Source: Candidatus Woesearchaeota archaeon
Lineage (GTDB): Archaea; Nanobdellota; Nanobdellia; Woesearchaeales; JABGUJ01
Direction: 5' to 3'
Assembly: GCA_018646625.1 (NCBI GenBank)
Contig: JABGUJ010000003.1
Coordinates: 206,355-270,354 of the forward strand
Length of the DNA: 64,000 bases
The notes beneath the pieces are model-generated. The model had not been told where the DNA came from, searched no databases, and saw only the letters and a program-made list of their open reading frames with translations. The translations under genes were made by a program, and so were the position numbers. Of the stretch, positions 32,669-39,920 are shown piece after piece. The first letter of the stretch is position 1, and the number at the start of each line of letters is the position of its first letter.

Positions 32669-34848
32669 TTCTTCAACAATAATCGATATCTTAAAAGAGT
32701 TTTTTCAGCATCAACTTTATTACTATAAGTAAATCCTTCACCAGAAACCTTTGCAAGCTCTTTTCTTTCCAAATAGTCTAACACCAAACCGCCCACCGAA
32801 TCATAACGATCAAGAACTTCCTTAGAGTCTGACGCTTCACCCTCCCACAAAGGAGTTTCAAAGGAACAAACCCAAGTAGGATCATTAGACGATGCTCTAA
32901 AAACAAAAGAGCCAGCATCCTTTCCATTCAACTCAAACCTTATGTCAGCAAATCTATTTATCTTTGCTTCATCATCATAAAAAGTGTTAAAATCAGTAAC
33001 AGTTAATTTACCAACAGGAGTATCAAAACCAGAACCTGGCTTAAAATCATTCATCAATCTTCTAATACCTTCATGTCTACCCATCGTTATTAGTATAGAA
33101 GGCACTCCACCATTTCCTGGTTTCCAACCAACAACATTACCTGGCTTCTTTGAAAGTTCCTCCAGAAAACTATCTGCAAAAAGAGGTTGAAACCTAGTAG
33201 ACTGCTTATAATGCACCAATGTTTTATCCAAAACACCTTCAAAAAAGTTATCGCCTTCATCCGATTTGTACTCCAACCCCATGATAACGAAAAACAATGA
33301 AAAAACAATCGGATCCTCCAAAACACCTGTAACATGTGTCCACGCATGACCGGATCTCTCAGCATAGATTGGAACAACATAACCTTTATCCTTAAGAGCC
33401 CTTACTTTAGCCTTAAGATAGACATAACCCGCATCAGTTTGATAAGGTTCATACCTTAATTGCATTGCTTTAACATCAACACCTTTACTAGAAAGAACAT
33501 CTCTAACAACAGCAACCTTACCTAATGCATCAACACCATATCCTCGCTCATTAAAAAAAGTCAGAGTTGCTTGCATAAGATTATCAGGAGGAATCATTCT
33601 AAAACGCCTGTTTGTTTCGGGATCAACATCCTTAGTCGGCACCACTATTGCCCCTCTATCACCATCAAGATCAAAAGCAAGCCCAAAGTCAGCTTTACTT
33701 TCTTTCATATAATCCATCAAGTCAAAAAGATTTTCGAGAATAGATGGATCTGCTTTATGCTGGCCTTCTAATTCCCAGACATCTTCATGAAGAATTGTTA
33801 CATCCGCCCCCAAACTTCTGTAAACCTCGCCAGCCAAAACACCAGAAGGTGTATGACTTCCCTCTACAACAACGCGCAAACCTTTGAAAGGTTTAGCATC
33901 CATGTCTACAATTTCCTTCTCATATGATTCAACCATATTCAAAATATTATCAGCATTACATAGATCGGTACTAAGATCATAAGCAGATTTATTGACTCCA
34001 GCCTTAAACAAACTTGAACAAACTAAACCAACAACCTTCGCCATACGATAATAAGAATCTTCGACATGATCTATAACTCTAGCACTATTTTTTGAAGAAA
34101 TTAAACCAAGACAAGCAGAATCAAGAACAACGTCTTCCATCTTCTTTCTACTCACTGTCCGAATCTCATAAGGTGTAATACTAACAAGCTCATTATGCTT
34201 ACCTAAAATTGTAATCTTCGCACCCATAACATCCGAAGCCTTGGTGTGACTTGCAGTCAGAAAAATACCTAAAAGAGGTGCGTGCTTTCTTGTTGCCCAC
34301 GAATAAGAAGCCACACAATTAGGCTTTTCACCAACATAAATCGCTTCTAATCCGCACTGTTCGATCGCTACAAGAACTGCTTCAATTGATTCTGGTGCAG
34401 TTTTTCTACAATCCCTACCAACCAGCACCTTCCTATTATCAGAATCAATTTCTTTAGCTCGGTCAAGCGCCATTGAAATCCAAGCCAGCGTCATAAAAAA
34501 TAATCTTTTATAGGAAAAATCAAGACTGCCTTTGCTAGGCGAACGATAATCATAATCTCTAAACATATCGGGATTAATTGTTTTAGGATCAAACAATCGA
34601 TATACAATTTCACCATTCAAAGGAACTTTCTCAATTAGTTTATATTCGCACTCAGAATCAAGTTCACGATCCAAAGAAGACAGCCAACCCAACAAACGCT
34701 CAGCATCATTTTCAGAAAGACTAAACTCTACACCAACTTGCTCTAGAGTATATGCCTTCTCTTTTAGTCTAGAATACACACTCTTAACAATAGACTCACT
34801 CATACCTGAAATATTATAAGCTTTAAACGGATTAGCCAATACAATCAA
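32665..34848 (-). CDS. Phosphohexomutase (PGM/PMM-like) with N-terminal winged-helix insertion
   Basis: 727 aa; normal archaeal enzymes are about 450. The start is uncertain: the track start is TTG 34848 adjacent to GGGGG, and TTG 34839 is also possible. Residues 5-100 contain NPFKAYNISG and then a winged-helix-like segment (YTLEQVGVEFSLSENDAERLLGWLSSL). The mutase proper follows: MFRDYDYR, active-site serine loop TASHTKASDVMGAK, metal loop FDLDGDR, sugar loop ERSGH, phosphate loop FRASSNDP. The serine loop lacks the usual Asn-Pro. It is joined to the debranching gene. Confidence 0.82.
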   Translation of the reverse strand: MIVLANPFKAYNISGMSESIVKSVYSRLKEKAYTLEQVGVEFSLSENDAERLLGWLSSLDRELDSECEYKLIEKVPLNGEIVYRLFDPKTINPDMFRDYDYRSPSKGSLDFSYKRLFFMTLAWISMALDRAKEIDSDNRKVLVGRDCRKTAPESIEAVLVAIEQCGLEAIYVGEKPNCVASYSWATRKHAPLLGIFLTASHTKASDVMGAKITILGKHNELVSITPYEIRTVSRKKMEDVVLDSACLGLISSKNSARVIDHVEDSYYRMAKVVGLVCSSLFKAGVNKSAYDLSTDLCNADNILNMVESYEKEIVDMDAKPFKGLRVVVEGSHTPSGVLAGEVYRSLGADVTILHEDVWELEGQHKADPSILENLFDLMDYMKESKADFGLAFDLDGDRGAIVVPTKDVDPETNRRFRMIPPDNLMQATLTFFNERGYGVDALGKVAVVRDVLSSKGVDVKAMQLRYEPYQTDAGYVYLKAKVRALKDKGYVVPIYAERSGHAWTHVTGVLEDPIVFSLFFVIMGLEYKSDEGDNFFEGVLDKTLVHYKQSTRFQPLFADSFLEELSKKPGNVVGWKPGNGGVPSILITMGRHEGIRRLMNDFKPGSGFDTPVGKLTVTDFNTFYDDEAKINRFADIRFELNGKDAGSFVFRASSNDPTWVCSFETPLWEGEASDSKEVLDRYDSVGGLVLDYLERKELAKVSGEGFTYSNKVDAEKTLLRYRLLLKK

Positions 34849-34927
34849 CCCCCTTTCTTCAAATCACTTTATTAATTAGAATATTTAAAAGAGTTTTGGT
34901 TATTTTCGACGTTAGAAACACTCTAAC

Positions 34928-35680
34928 TCAAGAATTCTCACTCTGCCACAATTTATCAAAAACCTGCTCAAAAGTCTTTGCAAATATCTTATCTTTAATC
35001 AAAAAAGCTCTTGGCACTTTACTAGTAACATATTGAATAAAAAAGAGATCATCCAACACACCCCATTCAGCATCATTATCAAGATTCATAAATTTTATTT
35101 CGGTATGCTTATCCTTTCTCTTCTTCGCAAGCTCAGTGTCTTCTTCAGGAAATATAATTTGCTCTTTCACCTTATTCTTCACTCTAGCTTTATGATGTTC
35201 ATTATAAAAACCAACCAAACCCGCATAACTTTCCATTTTTGCAGTATGCACCTTCACAACAGACTTCTCACTCATCGAAGAATTTATCTCACACCACATT
35301 GATTTTATACTCGGTATCCCTTCAAAATATTTGTAATTAGAATATGGCTCATTATCAACACTTCTTCTCTTAAGATTTGATACCAATTCAGAAACTTGTT
35401 TTCGTTCTTGTTCAAGATTTTTTTGTTTTTCTAAAAACAATTCATTCAACACATCAGGAGGCGCAGCCATAAACACTTTGATATTATTCTGAACTCTATA
35501 ACTTACCAATCCTTTAGCCATTAAACTATCCAATATACGATAAATGTTAGAACTAGCAATTTCTGAAGTTCTACATAACAACCCAGTCTGTGCTTCTTGA
35601 AGCTCTAGAAGAGCTAAATACACCTTAGACTCCTGCAATGATAATCCAATTTTCGCCAAAATATCCGATATATTATCCAT
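34928..35680 (-). CDS. TrmB-family transcription regulator (pair 3)
   Basis: 250 aa. The winged helix reads LAKIGLSLQESKVYLALLELQEAQTGLLCRTSEIASSNIYRILDSLMAKGLVSYRVQNNIKVFMAAPP. A coiled helix (FLEKQKNLEQERKQVSELV) leads to the C-terminal ligand domain with a ECSxx-free alpha/beta pattern (YKYFEGIPSIKSMW, KVHTAKMESYAG, QIIFPEED). The ATG lies about 25 nt from the TATA element, so the mRNA is leaderless. It is divergent from its lipoprotein and downstream of the mutase/debranching operon but separately promoted. Confidence 0.9.
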   Translation of the reverse strand: MDNISDILAKIGLSLQESKVYLALLELQEAQTGLLCRTSEIASSNIYRILDSLMAKGLVSYRVQNNIKVFMAAPPDVLNELFLEKQKNLEQERKQVSELVSNLKRRSVDNEPYSNYKYFEGIPSIKSMWCEINSSMSEKSVVKVHTAKMESYAGLVGFYNEHHKARVKNKVKEQIIFPEEDTELAKKRKDKHTEIKFMNLDNDAEWGVLDDLFFIQYVTSKVPRAFLIKDKIFAKTFEQVFDKLWQSENS

Positions 35681-35681
35681 A

Positions 35682-35715
35682 CTACTATACTAATATAGTA
35701 GCGAATATTTAAATC
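35682..35715. promoter_or_regulatory. Shared promoter region and operator of TrmB pair 3
   Basis: A perfect 8-bp inverted repeat CTACTATA (35682-35689) / TATAGTAG (35694-35701) with a 4-nt spacer starts 2 nt from the TrmB start codon. The TATA element TATTTAAAT (35706-35714) reads on both strands and serves both genes. The repeat would cover the TrmB transcription start. Confidence 0.7.
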
Positions 35716-35758
35716 TTTCTTCACACAACTAAAGAATAAGACTTGTTGGGGTACTAAG

Positions 35759-36832
35759 ATGAATAAAATAATAGCAATACTAGCGATAGCAATATTCCTA
35801 ATATCTGGCTGCGGCCAAATAACTGGAGAAACAATCAAGAACGAACAAATCAAAGTAGGTGTAGCCATCCCTTTAACCGGATGGGGAACATACTACGGAC
35901 ATCCACTACAGAAAGGAATGAACATAGCAGAAGAAGAATCAAATATACAACTAATTTACGAAGATTCTAAAGGCACAGGAAAAGATGCAGTCACAGCAGC
36001 AAAAAAATTAATCCATGCAAACAAAGTAGATATTCTTTTTACATCGTTCACTCCGCCAACTCACGCAGTTTCACCTATAGCAAAAGCCTCGCAAACACCC
36101 TTCATTTACGATGCATACATCGAATCACCGCTAGAAGAAAACAAGTTCGCATTCAAAATAAACTTCAACGCCAAAGAAGGATGTAAAAAGATTGTCCAAA
36201 TAGCAAAGCAAACCAACAAATACCAAAAACTTAGCGCAATAATGTCCAACACAGAATATAATCATCTATGTCTAGAAGGTGCAAGAGAAATTGAACCAAA
36301 CATTGATGTCTTTTGGTATGAATTTGGTGAAAAAGATTTCAGAACATTACTTCTAAAAACTAAAAACCACGACGCCATTCTCACAATAGGATGGGAACAA
36401 GAAGAGATGGTTCCGTTATTTACACAAAAATCAGAATTAAACATAAACACGCCAATAATTTGCGCAACAGAAGTCGAATGCATTGGAACCAACGTCAAGA
36501 AAACTGTACCAAAAGAAACATTAGAAGGTACTATGGCAATAGGATTCAAGAACATTCAAGATACAACATTTGCCAAAAAGTTCAAAACCAAATATCCAGC
36601 AGCCACAGAATCAGAAATAAACTTTGCAGCCATAGGATATGAAACCATTCTAACAATTGCAGACGCCACAAAAGACTGCCAAGACAAAGACTGCATCTTA
36701 ACACAACTTAACCAACCTACAAAACACAACACAGTTTTCAACAGCACAGGTTTCAAAGATCGAAAACAAGAACTAGAGTTAACACCTTACGTATACGAGA
36801 ACAATAAATGGGATCAAATCTCTCCACGATAG
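35759..36832 (+). CDS. Substrate-binding lipoprotein (pair 3)
   Basis: 357 aa. The lipobox LISGC is followed by QITGETI. The mature part has the type I binding-protein fold (IKVGVAIPLTGWGTYYGHPLQKGMNIAEE; HANKVDILFTSFTPPTHAVSPIAKASQTPFIYD; second lobe YQKLSAIMSNTEYNHLCLEGA). Six cysteines in the second half (ICATEVECIG, DCQDKDCI) suggest disulfides. GGGG lies 8 nt before the start. It is a diverged paralogue of the two at 18627 and 21155. Its end overlaps galT by 19 nt on the opposite strand. Confidence 0.88.
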   Translation: MNKIIAILAIAIFLISGCGQITGETIKNEQIKVGVAIPLTGWGTYYGHPLQKGMNIAEEESNIQLIYEDSKGTGKDAVTAAKKLIHANKVDILFTSFTPPTHAVSPIAKASQTPFIYDAYIESPLEENKFAFKINFNAKEGCKKIVQIAKQTNKYQKLSAIMSNTEYNHLCLEGAREIEPNIDVFWYEFGEKDFRTLLLKTKNHDAILTIGWEQEEMVPLFTQKSELNINTPIICATEVECIGTNVKKTVPKETLEGTMAIGFKNIQDTTFAKKFKTKYPAATESEINFAAIGYETILTIADATKDCQDKDCILTQLNQPTKHNTVFNSTGFKDRKQELELTPYVYENNKWDQISPR

Positions 36833-37749
36833 AACTTAGCAGCCTCTTCAGGAGGTTGTTTGTTGATTATAGTCCCACTAAATTCAAACCCCGCCCATTT
36901 AGATAACCTAGGCAGAACCTCAATATGAAAATGTAAATCTTCATTATCTGGAGAATAATGTACCACATAATTAAACGCAGCATCAATCTCTTTCAACTTA
37001 CGCAAGATCTTACCCATAATTTCAGATAAACCCTTAAGATTCAACTCACTCATCAAACGCAAGTGTTGTTTAGGAAAAACCCATATTTCAAAAGGAAATC
37101 TAGAAGCATAAGGAGTAAAAGCAACAAAATCATCATTCTCAAAACAATGCCTATCACTTTTTTTCTCAATCTCAACAATCTTACAATAAGGACAACCATC
37201 ATATTTCTTAGTCGCCTCAACTTTATCTTTAACAAACTGCGGAACATGATTCAAACCCACTAATTGAGAATGAGAATGCACTATGCTTGTACCGGCATCC
37301 TTTTTATGATTCTTAAAAACATTAACATACTTTATCCCATCCATTAACTTAACAAAACCAATTCGTTTATTGTACATCTCATATACTTCTAACAATTCAG
37401 AATCTGAAAAATCCCACAACTGCCTCAAAGAATCAGGAGTCTCAACTATAACTTCATGCTCGCCATAATTCGCAGAATAAGTAAAAAACTCATTATCCGT
37501 TTTAAGTTCAATCTGCCCTTCCAATCTAGCAGCTGCAAATTTATTATTAAAAACCCTAATTCGCCATCCAGAATCATCACCAACTCTGTCAAGTTCAACA
37601 GGAGTCATACTCTCATTACCAGGAGCAAAGAAATCTAACTCAGGAGCTACAACTTTCTCTTCATGCATAAATTGATGTGGCCTAGCACCCCTTTCGGACG
37701 CAACTATCACCCATCTATCCAAAACATAATCCTTACGTAACTCTCCCAA
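36814..37749 (-). CDS. galT: Galactose-1-phosphate uridylyltransferase
   Basis: 311 aa. It exchanges UMP between UDP-glucose and galactose-1-phosphate. GELRKDYVLDRWVIVASERGARP is a typical N-terminus; the catalytic motif HSHSQ (about 158-162) is in TSIVHSHSQLVGL; CPYCK and a second His cluster (HFHIEVLPR) fit the metal sites. The likely start is TTG 37749 with GGGGTGA 5 nt upstream. A TATA box (TTTAAATACTT, 37784-37794 minus) serves it. It overlaps the lipoprotein gene tail-to-tail. Confidence 0.9.
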   Translation of the reverse strand: MGELRKDYVLDRWVIVASERGARPHQFMHEEKVVAPELDFFAPGNESMTPVELDRVGDDSGWRIRVFNNKFAAARLEGQIELKTDNEFFTYSANYGEHEVIVETPDSLRQLWDFSDSELLEVYEMYNKRIGFVKLMDGIKYVNVFKNHKKDAGTSIVHSHSQLVGLNHVPQFVKDKVEATKKYDGCPYCKIVEIEKKSDRHCFENDDFVAFTPYASRFPFEIWVFPKQHLRLMSELNLKGLSEIMGKILRKLKEIDAAFNYVVHYSPDNEDLHFHIEVLPRLSKWAGFEFSGTIINKQPPEEAAKFYRGEI

Positions 37750-37794
37750 ATTGTCACCCCTTTAACTATAAATTACAAATCTAAGTATTTAAAC

Positions 37795-38775
37795 TTAATC
37801 TTCTAAAAGCGCCATAGGACATGCATCAAACACATGCTCCTTATACACAATCATACTACGATACTCTTGAATATAATCAGGAAAACTCTTTTTCAAATCT
37901 TTAATCAAATTATGATATTCATCTAAACTTTTAACTGCAAGATAATACTTAAAATCCCATTCACCAACCAACTTCTTAACAGTCATCGTATATGGACTCT
38001 GAGCTAAATGAGTGAACAATCTTGATTCTTCTTTTGAAGGCAAACTTGCAGTAGTAAACGAAAAAACAAAACTAAGATATTTTAACTCGGCAAGATTTAA
38101 TCTAATAGTAAATCCTTTAATCACACCACTCTTCCTCATCTTAAGTATTCTCAACCTAACGGCATCCGCACTAAAACCAATTTCCGCCCCTATCTTGTAT
38201 GTAGACACTCTCGCATTCTCAGACAAAAGCCTCAAAATGTTCATATCAATTTTATCACACTTCGCACCCTCGAACATTTTATCCACAACAGAATACTGAT
38301 TCATTGTTTTAATCTCCGCCTCAGTATCTTTTCTACGAATCATATCTGCAAACGGATCCAACAATCTACCAACAATCAAATCAAAATCCCTAACATCTTT
38401 TGCAACAACAACAACTTCTAAATCCCAACTAGCATTAAACTCAGTTGCCTTCAAAACATTAGGATCTTTTACAAGATTCTCAATCAAATCATTTTTTCTA
38501 TTTTGTTTTGTCTCATCCAATAACAACAACAAATGATATCTGTAGTAACCCAACTTTTCAAAATCAATATTAACATATGAAGAAAGTATCACATTAGAAT
38601 CCAAAAGTTTCCTATCCCTATACTGCACCGAATCTTTAGACAAATTTACGCTTTTACCTAACCCCACAAAGCTTTGTCTAGAGTCTTTCAAGAGCTCAGC
38701 AATAATCTTCTTATTCGCCTTATCAAGCAATCCAGAATCTCGCCCCAATATTCCAAAATGGCTTTTTGCAGTCAT
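37795..38775 (-). CDS. Double-headed Lrp/AsnC-family regulator
   Basis: 326 aa, twice the usual length. Both halves have an AsnC-type HTH (about 17-60, NKKIIAELLKDSRQSFVGLG; about 180-222, DMNILRLLSENARVSTYKIG), each followed by an Lrp-like ligand-binding segment. The domain fusion may let one polypeptide form an asymmetric dimer. The ATG is about 25 nt from a TATA element, so it is leaderless. An inverted repeat (38820-38841) lies in its promoter region. Confidence 0.85.
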   Translation of the reverse strand: MTAKSHFGILGRDSGLLDKANKKIIAELLKDSRQSFVGLGKSVNLSKDSVQYRDRKLLDSNVILSSYVNIDFEKLGYYRYHLLLLLDETKQNRKNDLIENLVKDPNVLKATEFNASWDLEVVVVAKDVRDFDLIVGRLLDPFADMIRRKDTEAEIKTMNQYSVVDKMFEGAKCDKIDMNILRLLSENARVSTYKIGAEIGFSADAVRLRILKMRKSGVIKGFTIRLNLAELKYLSFVFSFTTASLPSKEESRLFTHLAQSPYTMTVKKLVGEWDFKYYLAVKSLDEYHNLIKDLKKSFPDYIQEYRSMIVYKEHVFDACPMALLED

Positions 38776-38796
38776 TAAACACGGTAACGCCTTGTT

Positions 38797-38869
38797 TATT
38801 TAAATATTTATCTGCAAAAATGGAAAACAACGCATTTCCATTATAAATACCTAAACAACGTATATACAT
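38797..38869. promoter_or_regulatory. Divergent promoters with ATGGAAA inverted repeat
   Basis: The minus TATA (TATTTAAATAAA, 38808-38797) serves the Lrp gene. The plus candidates are CATTATAAATACC (38839-38851) and GTATATACATA (38860-38870). Between them is ATGGAAA (38820-38826) / TTTCCAT (38835-38841), 8-nt spacer, placed to let the Lrp protein control both sides. Confidence 0.6.
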
Positions 38870-38887
38870 ATAGAAAAAAGAGGGAGG

Positions 38888-38982
38888 CACAAGAATCGGG
38901 GCAACCACCCCTGATGGTTGCTCCAAAATCTTGTGATATTAGAGATGGGAACTACCCAACTAGCGGTAGCTCTAATGAGGGG
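38888..38982 (+). ncRNA. Structured 5' leader, candidate riboswitch or regulatory RNA
   Basis: Two consecutive helices fill the leader. Helix 1: outer CACAAGA (38888-38894) / TCTTGTG (38929-38935), inner 10-bp stem GGGGCAACCA (38898-38907) / TGGTTGCTCC (38915-38924); GGGG can instead pair with CCCC (38908-38911), an alternative fold. Helix 2: ATTAGAG (38938-38944) / CTCTAAT (38970-38976) with inner CTACC/GGTAG (38952-38969) and a 7-nt bulge. The Shine-Dalgarno GAGGGG (38977-38982) starts directly after helix 2. I recognise no known riboswitch class. Confidence 0.65.
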
Positions 38983-38988
38983 ATTAAA

Positions 38989-39414
38989 ATGGAAAGGGGA
39001 ATGAGAATCGGACTAGCTGCATTGTGGACACTATGTGCAGCAATCAACTTCGGAGTCTACTTCGCAAAAGCAGACAACTGCGAAGCACAAATGCTAAGAT
39101 CAACTGGCGAATATGTTCAAATGTATGAAGGAGAAGCACCAAGCGAAGTACTAGACTATGCACATGACACAGTAAGACTGGTAGTCAACAGCGACGCAGG
39201 AATTGAAGAAGCATCCGAACTAGAGACTACAATCGCAGAAGCAAAAGCAGACCTGCAAAATGTAGAGAGCCAAAGAATATATGGTCCAGTACTAGACGAC
39301 ATAGGAGAGAAAATGGAAGATGTTGGAAACGACTACACACCCAACGCATTTAGTCTAGGATTGGGCGTAATGAACATAGGACTTGCAGCATTCTATGCTT
39401 TCAGCGATGACTAA
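38989..39414 (+). CDS. TM-coil-TM protein A (141 aa)
   Basis: The start is ATG 38989, with GAGGGG 6 nt upstream; a longer frame starting at 38914 would translate the structured leader and is rejected. The protein has an N-terminal membrane helix (about 6-23), an acidic helical middle (TGEYVQMYEGEAPSEVLDYA; EEASELETTIAEAKADLQ) and a C-terminal membrane helix (about 122-138). Protein B at 39465 is a paralogue with the same layout. The family is unknown; it may be a stress or membrane-sensing pair, but that is a guess. Confidence 0.72.
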   Translation: MERGMRIGLAALWTLCAAINFGVYFAKADNCEAQMLRSTGEYVQMYEGEAPSEVLDYAHDTVRLVVNSDAGIEEASELETTIAEAKADLQNVESQRIYGPVLDDIGEKMEDVGNDYTPNAFSLGLGVMNIGLAAFYAFSDD

Positions 39415-39464
39415 ATTATTTTTTCTTTTTCAAAAAAACAAGGGAATATTAGGAGGGGATGAAA

Positions 39465-39902
39465 ATGGTAAACAGAATTCAAGTAGTTATAGGTTCAGTC
39501 ATCGCAGCAATAGGACTTGCAGCAACAGTTTATGGCGCAGGAGCACCAAACTATAAAGAAATGGACTTAATGCACGAAACTGCAGAATATGTAATGCAAT
39601 ATGAAGGAGAGCACTACGAAAGAGCAGTCGACTATGCACAAACAACTTTGCAAATTGTACAAGAAGCCAATGAAAACTTCACAGACGCTTCAGAGCTAGA
39701 AACAACTGTGGCAGAAATGAAAGAAGTTGTTGCAAGCACAGAAAGCGATGCAGTGAAACAACATACCACACACGCAGTAGGAGAACAACTAGAAGAACTA
39801 GCAGACAACTATGACGGTTCATTCGCCAGAACAATCGGAACCGGAATGATGAGTGGCGGACTTTGCTTTGCAGTTTTGGGCCTACTGAGTGATGATTGGT
39901 AA
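39465..39902 (+). CDS. TM-coil-TM protein B, paralogue (145 aa)
   Basis: The start is ATG 39465, 7 nt after GGAGGGG; the ATG six nt earlier is too close. Layout as in protein A: membrane helix about 7-26, acidic helical middle (TAEYVMQYEGEHYERAVDYA; TDASELETTVAEMKE), C-terminal membrane helix about 120-140. Shared words with A include EYV-MQYEGE, VDYA, ASELETT and AE. It lies 50 nt after A, beyond a T-rich tract that may weaken read-through. Confidence 0.72.
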   Translation: MVNRIQVVIGSVIAAIGLAATVYGAGAPNYKEMDLMHETAEYVMQYEGEHYERAVDYAQTTLQIVQEANENFTDASELETTVAEMKEVVASTESDAVKQHTTHAVGEQLEELADNYDGSFARTIGTGMMSGGLCFAVLGLLSDDW

Positions 39903-39907
39903 AATTA

Positions 39908-39920
39908 TTTTTTTCTTTTT
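39908..39920 (+). terminator. T run between convergent genes
   Basis: TTTTTTTCTTTTT directly after the stop of protein B, ending at the stop of the convergent glycogen synthase gene. Its complement is A-rich, so it serves the plus strand. Confidence 0.5.

Noticed and set aside
38888-38982. Known riboswitch classes (TPP, fluoride, c-di-GMP, preQ1, ZTP) and a tRNA-like element
   Set aside because: None of their conserved words or a T-arm is present.
38914-38988. 25-residue N-terminal extension of the TM-coil-TM protein A
   Set aside because: It reads straight through both RNA helices and has no Shine-Dalgarno; the well-spaced GAGGGG favours ATG 38989.
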